A stretch of DNA of 64,000 nt from contig NZ_JAXCLW010000004.1 in assembly GCF_034044715.1 (NCBI RefSeq), forward strand, positions 358,182-422,181, in the 5' to 3' direction. This document shows, piece after piece, positions 59,741-64,000 of this stretch (position 1 is its first letter; the number at the start of each line of letters is the position of its first letter). Source of the DNA: Dongia_B soli (GTDB lineage Bacteria; Pseudomonadota; Alphaproteobacteria; Dongiales; Dongiaceae). The translations under genes and the position numbers were made by a program. The notes under the pieces are model-generated. The model had not been told where the DNA came from and ran no database searches. It saw only the letters and a list, made by a program, of their open reading frames with translations.

Positions 59741-60642
59741 GGACTTGGGGAGGCGAGCGGTTCTGCCCTCCTCGTTGATCGTTGGCGACGTGTGCAAGGC
59801 GGCGTGAGATTGATTTGGTCGCTGCGGTCCGGGATGGCAAGCTGGCGAATGACCGTCCGCGTCATCCCCGTCAGTGCCACCGAATTCTCGCTGGGATGCC
59901 GACCTCACCCTCATACTGGATCGGGTTTTTGACGGCAATCGTGCCGGCAGTCAGGATGACACGTCGGAATTTCTTATAGGCGGCCAGCTGGAGGACCAAC
60001 GACTGCGTTGCTCGAGAAACAGCTAACTGACCTTAAAAGCCTGGGGCACCCGCACTGATCAAAGGCTCGTTGCAAGTTAAAAGGCCGATTCCATATGCGG
60101 CTATAATTTCGCGGGACGTCCGCACGAGATTTCCAGTTCGCGAAATATTGCTTCGACCTGATCTGGCGAGACTGCAAAAAGGGAAGCCTGAGGAATGACC
60201 CAAGCGACGTTTGGCATTCGGCCAAGAAGATCCAGCACAAAGCCGAACGAATTAGTACACATTCCGGACCCTAAGACCACACACCTGGCTTAGGCTGCCA
60301 TTCGGCGGCGGTGATTCTTCGGTCCAGCGCCCTCCCGTGCGGCGTAGCGTCGTCCTAGATCCTGGGTTGACGAACGCGAATTAGAAGGCGGCCTGTAGCG
60401 GACGCTAACCATTCAACCACGGAGCGGTCTGGTGAAATCCGATGAAGTCAGTGGCAGTCGATGCCGAAGCTGCTGCCGCCAGACTGAAGCAGTTGTAGCG
60501 ATGAGGGTGTTTTTCTTGAGTTTCAGCTTTGCCCGACAGCCAACCGCGATGTCACGCTCCAGGTATCGAACAATCTGAATCATGAGGCGATCTGATTGCC
60601 CGTCTTGATTCACGTCCTTTTCTAGAATGAGGTTAAGGCCGA
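59741..60642. other. Largely non-coding region
   Basis: About 900 bp with only one weak small ORF candidate (60101-60262 minus, listed separately). Other open frames are short and lack family features. No repeat or RNA gene was found. Confidence 0.45.
60101..60262 (-). CDS. Small ORF of unknown function (weak)
   Basis: A 53-codon frame reading FVLDLLGRMPNVAWVIPQAS, then LFAVSPDQVEAIFRELEIS and a basic tail ending PAKL. The composition is protein-like and helical, and AGGG lies upstream of the ATG. Without homologues in view it may equally be chance; it may also be the decayed end of a larger gene. Confidence 0.3.
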   Translation of the reverse strand: MCTNSFGFVLDLLGRMPNVAWVIPQASLFAVSPDQVEAIFRELEISCGRPAKL

Positions 60643-62202
60643 ATGCTCCCGCTGATCGAACCGTTGGTCGCCACGGTCCTTATTCTCCTTTTCGTCTTGA
60701 GTTGGCGCTTCATGCCGCAGCGTCACATGTGGATCGGGTTGATTTCGACAACTCTCCTGTTTGTCCTGTTGAGCGTGATCGTTATCGATAGCGCTGGATC
60801 ACCCTTGAACCCAAGGTTCGATCGCGGCCCGGCTCCTATCGAGCTATGGCATCGGATCATCGTTGCCGCATGGTGGATCTTGGGCGCGCGCATCGCCGTG
60901 GCCATCGGCAGTGCAACCCTACCGACGGCGCGCGGCTCCCGGGAAGCGAAACTGGCTTCCGATCTGATTTCGGGCGGTGTCTACCTAGCGGCGGTTCTGA
61001 TTGTCATCAACACCGTTTTCAACGTGCCGATTGGCGGACTGGTCGCCACATCCGGCGTCATCGCCATCGTGCTTGGCTTGGCGCTTCAGAATACCCTTGC
61101 CGATGTCTTTGCCGGCGTCGCCGTTCAGATCGAAGGCCCGGTTTCGCTTGGCGACCGCATCTGGATCGAAGGCCCGGTGGAAGGCGAGATCGTCCAGATC
61201 AACTGGCGATCGATCCACATCCGCACGGATGGCAACGATATCGCCGTCGTGCCGCATAGCGTCGTCGCCAAGTCCCGCATTATCAATCGAAGCTACCCAA
61301 CGGCCCGGCGCGGGGATACCATCGAGATATCCTGCGACCCGAGGGTCAATCCCGACCACACCTGCGATCTGTTGAAGCGCGCGCTTCTCCTTTGCCCCAA
61401 TGTGATGAGGGATCCGGAGCCATCCGTCGCCTTGGTCCGCCTGGGATCGCGGAGCAATCACTATCAGATCGCCTTTTCCGTCGCATCGAGCAGTCTCCTC
61501 TGGAGCACCAAGAGCATGCTGATGAAAGAGATTGCCCGGCAATTCCGTTACGAGGGAATCCGGCCAGCCGAGCGGAAGCCGTCTGAGCGAATTTCGTGGT
61601 CTGGGCATATGGGGAACGGCGCGCTCGCGGAGAAACTGGGCGACAAAGGAGCGGCGGAGGGTGAAGCTTCGGATAGCGGGATTGCGTCTCCGCTGTTAGG
61701 GGCCTATCCGCTGGACCAGCTCTTAAGCGAGCTTTCGATATTTCATGGCCTTTCGCAGGCGCACCGGCAGCGGCTGGTCGGCAAGCTCATTCGTCGCATG
61801 CTCGAACCGCGAGATATCGTCTTTTCCCAGGACGACACCGGATCCTCACTATTCATCATTGCATCCGGCGTGCTGGAAGTCACGCGCCAGATGCCTGAGA
61901 GAAGCTTTGTCGTCGGTCGGATTGGCCCGGGCGACTATATCGGCGAGATCGGCATGCTGACCGGCGCGCCCCATGCCGCAACGGTTACGGCATTGACGCC
62001 CTGCATCCTGCACGAGCTGTGTAAATCAGACGTCGCACCGCTGTTGGAGGAAGAGCCGGAGCTGGTTTCCGCTTTTGAGGCCTCGGCGCGTCGCGGACAA
62101 GAGCGTCTGGCCCGCGCGGCCGCTGCGGCAACCTGTAGCCATCCCGGCCCGCCGGGCCAGCTTCTCACTCGCATTCGCTCGTTCTTTAACCTGCCGACCT
62201 AG
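60643..62202 (+). CDS. MscS-type mechanosensitive channel with C-terminal cNMP-binding-like domain
   Basis: A 519-residue membrane protein. Membrane segments lie at about residues 5-25, 30-50, 70-90 and 105-125. The MscS pore/beta region follows, with SGVIAIVLGLALQNTLADVF and AGVAVQIEGPVSLGDRIWIE, then EIVQINWRSIHIRTDGNDIA. After the MscS beta-alpha domain, residues about 350-480 form a CRP-like cNMP-binding domain (ELSIFHGLSQAHRQRLVGKL, VIGEIGMLTG-type phosphate cassette). Such fusions are known as bacterial cyclic-nucleotide-gated (bCNG) channels and respond weakly or not at all to tension. The cassette reads GEIGMLTGAPHAATV: the arginine that normally holds the cyclic phosphate is His444. 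Confidence 0.9.
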   Translation: MLPLIEPLVATVLILLFVLSWRFMPQRHMWIGLISTTLLFVLLSVIVIDSAGSPLNPRFDRGPAPIELWHRIIVAAWWILGARIAVAIGSATLPTARGSREAKLASDLISGGVYLAAVLIVINTVFNVPIGGLVATSGVIAIVLGLALQNTLADVFAGVAVQIEGPVSLGDRIWIEGPVEGEIVQINWRSIHIRTDGNDIAVVPHSVVAKSRIINRSYPTARRGDTIEISCDPRVNPDHTCDLLKRALLLCPNVMRDPEPSVALVRLGSRSNHYQIAFSVASSSLLWSTKSMLMKEIARQFRYEGIRPAERKPSERISWSGHMGNGALAEKLGDKGAAEGEASDSGIASPLLGAYPLDQLLSELSIFHGLSQAHRQRLVGKLIRRMLEPRDIVFSQDDTGSSLFIIASGVLEVTRQMPERSFVVGRIGPGDYIGEIGMLTGAPHAATVTALTPCILHELCKSDVAPLLEEEPELVSAFEASARRGQERLARAAAAATCSHPGPPGQLLTRIRSFFNLPT

Positions 62203-62599
62203 GGTATAAATTTCAGGCTTATCCCTAATTCAGAAAGCCCAAGATGTTGAATCCGATTTTTATCTGCGAGATCGGCATCGCTTACTCGTAATTGTCGCGG
62301 TCTTTTGGCAGTAAAAACCCTCGATTTCGATAGTGGCCGTTGAGGCTATCGAGCCTCGAAATTTGACCCGCTTAACGTGCCGGCGACGGTCAAATAGATG
62401 ATAGTTCAGCTTGAGCTATGCAGTAGACCGCGAAGGGTTCGGCATCGAGCGACACAGCATGATTTATCCCAAAGCTTTTTCCGTATCGGACAAGCTGTTC
62501 GCCGCGCACCTGTCCCCTCGCCTTCTTCTGAAGCCCTAAATCCCTACTCTTCCTCGGCTTCAAAAATCCCGTCTCGCATCTGGCCCTGATGCCTTGGTA
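62203..62599. other. Intergenic region, no gene seen
   Basis: About 400 bp between the convergent channel and cytochrome P460 genes. I see no open frame with support, no clear terminator hairpin and no repeat. Confidence 0.5.
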
Positions 62600-63208
62600 T
62601 CACTTGTCCAGCAGACGGTAGAATTGCGTCCAGACCATATCCTTCTTCGCACTCGCTGTGTGGCAGTATGCGCAACTACCGTTTTCCTGAACCTTCGCAG
62701 TGGTCATCTTTGCGTTGGAATATTTGAAATCGAAATATCCCCAGCCGCCGGATGCAGCATATCGCTTGGAATTCTTTACAGCCACTTCAGCACCGTAAAA
62801 GGTTCCGGGAAAATAACCTCGCCCTGAAGGCTCGGTCCGCGATCCATCTGGATTCTCACCTGGCAGCGTTAGCTGCAGCTCCTTGACGAAAACTGTATCC
62901 TCCGGAAACACATTCGTTTTCTTGTAGATAGCATATGATCCCGGCTCTATGTAGACATTGTGGTATTCCGGAAAAGCTGCCTTACCATTGTTAAGGGCGT
63001 TGGGCGTCAGTGGCGATCCGACGTAAACCCATTCGTGGAAATTTTTTGGGAGCATAATCTCTCCGGATGCCGTGTACTCCGGCAAGTACCGCCCAGGCAT
63101 CTTGGTGTCATCATCGGCAGACGACCCCGCAACTCCAACAACTAACATTCCTGCAACAAATGCTGAAGCCGCGCAGAATGCTTTCCGTGTCCGTAGCTTC
63201 TCAGTCAT
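62600..63208 (-). CDS. Cytochrome P460 family protein
   Basis: A 202-residue exported haem protein. The signal peptide (RKAFCAASAFVAGMLVVGVA, then GSSA) ends near residue 30. The domain reads MPGRYLPEYTASGEIMLPKN, NVYIEPGSYAIYKKTNVFPE and RYAASGGWGYFDFKYSNAK, with the c-type haem motif CAYCH near residue 180. P460 proteins carry a lysine-crosslinked haem and oxidise hydroxylamine or related nitrogen compounds; whether this one is crosslinked cannot be seen. GGAGG lies 11 bases upstream of the ATG. A dead paralogue lies 4 kb away on the other strand. Confidence 0.9.
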   Translation of the reverse strand: MTEKLRTRKAFCAASAFVAGMLVVGVAGSSADDDTKMPGRYLPEYTASGEIMLPKNFHEWVYVGSPLTPNALNNGKAAFPEYHNVYIEPGSYAIYKKTNVFPEDTVFVKELQLTLPGENPDGSRTEPSGRGYFPGTFYGAEVAVKNSKRYAASGGWGYFDFKYSNAKMTTAKVQENGSCAYCHTASAKKDMVWTQFYRLLDK

Positions 63209-63437
63209 GTTATTTTTAACCTCCGCGAGCAAAAAAGATCTCCTGAAAAAACGTCCGCTTGCTTTGGTATCAAGAGACGCCTAAGTCGGTGTGAAGCGAC
63301 GGTTATAGATACGGTAGAAAATCAATCCGCAGGTCCAGAAAGCGTGTCCAGTGATCCCAATTCGGAGGTCTCGGATTGCGAATTTTTACGACTGAATTGG
63401 ATATCCATGTTGTGCCCCTGGCCGACTGCATTCTCAG

Positions 63438-63608
63438 TCAAGAATGAAGCCGTTTTTTGCGCGCCAGCTTGCCACGCAGGTTCCGCCAGCTCAGCCTGAG
63501 ATAGATCTCCGCATCTTCAGTTAGGTGCGCCGCTCCTGTCGCGTGCTCCAAAGCAAGCCATGCTTCCGCATCATCCGGATGGCTTGATACGCGATCATGC
63601 AAAGCCAT
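63438..63608 (-). CDS. Small ORF, possible C-terminal fragment
   Basis: A 56-codon frame that reads like a helical protein: HDRVSSHPDDAEAWLALEHA, TEDAEIYLRLSWRNLRGKL and a basic end ARKKRLHS. The frame stays open upstream of the ATG with a Pro/Ala-rich sequence, so it may be the end of a longer, now broken gene. No family is recognised. Confidence 0.35.
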   Translation of the reverse strand: MALHDRVSSHPDDAEAWLALEHATGAAHLTEDAEIYLRLSWRNLRGKLARKKRLHS

Positions 63609-63713
63609 GAATTCCGGGGTTGCCGGCGCAGCGCCCGGCGTTCGACAAGAGGCTGGTCCGGCTGCTGCGACGCCTCACCCAGCAAGAAGCCGGCGCAGGT
63701 GCCTAACCCCCTC

Positions 63714-63920
63714 TTAGTGCTTGGCTCTCAGCTCCCGGGTAGTGAGGTGGAAAATGAATCCCCAGGCGAAACTGCGTATGAAATCGATCAGTTCGCCAGA
63801 TGCGGATCTTCGGAACATCCGACACCAATTGCGGATCTCCGGATCGGTTGTTTGAGGCAGCATATGGCGACCTAGAGTTGCGATGGCGCGACGTCCATTG
63901 GCACCGCATGGTCCTTCCAA
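63714..63920 (-). CDS. Hypothetical small protein (weak)
   Basis: A 68-codon frame with protein-like composition in its second half (DPEIRNWCRMFRRSASGELI, DFIRSFAWGFIFHLTTREL). The basic amphipathic character suggests a membrane-associated helix. The first 20 residues look like chance sequence, so an internal Met may be the real start. No family is recognised. Confidence 0.3.
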   Translation of the reverse strand: MEGPCGANGRRAIATLGRHMLPQTTDPEIRNWCRMFRRSASGELIDFIRSFAWGFIFHLTTRELRAKH

Positions 63921-63944
63921 TGCAATTGACGAGCCGAGGGCAGT

Positions 63945-64000
63945 ATGAATAGAAAAGTGATGTTTACCTTTCTCGCACTTACCGGTGGCGTACTCGCGGC
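63945..64000 (+). CDS. N-terminus of an exported protein (runs off the window)
   Basis: The last 56 bases begin a frame with ATG at 63945 preceded by GAGGG. It reads MNRKVMFTFLALTGGVLA, the start of a Sec signal peptide with a short basic head and hydrophobic core. The mature protein lies beyond the window, so nothing can be said of its function. Confidence 0.6.
   Translation, partial: MNRKVMFTFLALTGGVLA

Noticed and set aside
1..64000. CRISPR arrays, tRNA/rRNA genes, transposases and integrases
   Set aside because: Looked for by eye on both strands; no regularly spaced repeats, cloverleaf candidates or recombinase motifs were found.

Overview
The window reads as chromosomal DNA of an alphaproteobacterium, most likely Rhodospirillales-like. 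It is GC-rich and gram-negative, with lipoproteins, Tat and Sec signals and an outer-membrane barrel. It carries many ABC uptake operons, each with its own local regulator. No rRNA, tRNA, CRISPR array or intact insertion sequence was seen, and no species is assigned.

Layout. 1-5273: a gamma-glutamyltransferase fragment downstream of a polyamine/opine-type ABC transporter, with a divergent GntR/FCD regulator and a palindromic operator between them. 5285-7330: a soluble GAF-PAS-PAS adenylate cyclase. 7665-15962: a large PLP enzyme, an I78-type inhibitor lipoprotein, an Fsr-type efflux pump with a divergent AraC regulator, a lipoprotein hydrolase, and an oxidation operon (HAD phosphatase, FAD-linked 2-hydroxyacid dehydrogenase, dead FAH hydrolase). 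16145-22844: a divergent four-gene island holding a secreted WD40-caspase, an outer-membrane barrel, a small periplasmic protein and a CHASE2 adenylate cyclase. 23580-32146: a carbohydrate import and catabolism operon (CUT1 ABC transporter, SDR, FGGY kinase, BtpA-like protein) under a DeoR regulator. 32487-35531: an accessory patch of small ORFs, a degenerate receiver, phage-like small genes and CHRD debris. 35559-40572: a frameshifted Tat-exported peptide-binding protein, an M24 peptidase, a LysR regulator and an EamA exporter, bracketed by inverted near-identical CHRD fragments. 41225-45958: a poly-Gly secreted protein and the PLP synthase genes pdxS/pdxT with their MocR regulator. 46690-51118: a dead AraC gene, an ECF sigma factor, an orphan methylthioribose kinase, a PRC-barrel-like exported protein and a cytochrome b/molybdopterin oxidoreductase pair. 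51208-57349: a glycan or glycolipid surface cluster. 58214-64000: a dead and a live cytochrome P460, a quinone-oxidoreductase-like enzyme, an MscS channel with a cyclic-nucleotide-type domain, and small ORFs.

The best candidate for an undescribed system is the 16145-22844 island. Three of its four products are predicted to be exported and the fourth is a membrane cyclase with a periplasmic sensor. The caspase and the barrel carry the same unusual tetrad repeat ([IVL]-[ST]-x-x, seven to eight times) directly after their signal peptides. I infer an envelope-stress circuit coupling periplasmic sensing to cAMP and to a secreted caspase. A second cyclase and an MscS channel with a cNMP-like domain also lie in the window, although that domain lacks the usual phosphate-binding arginine.
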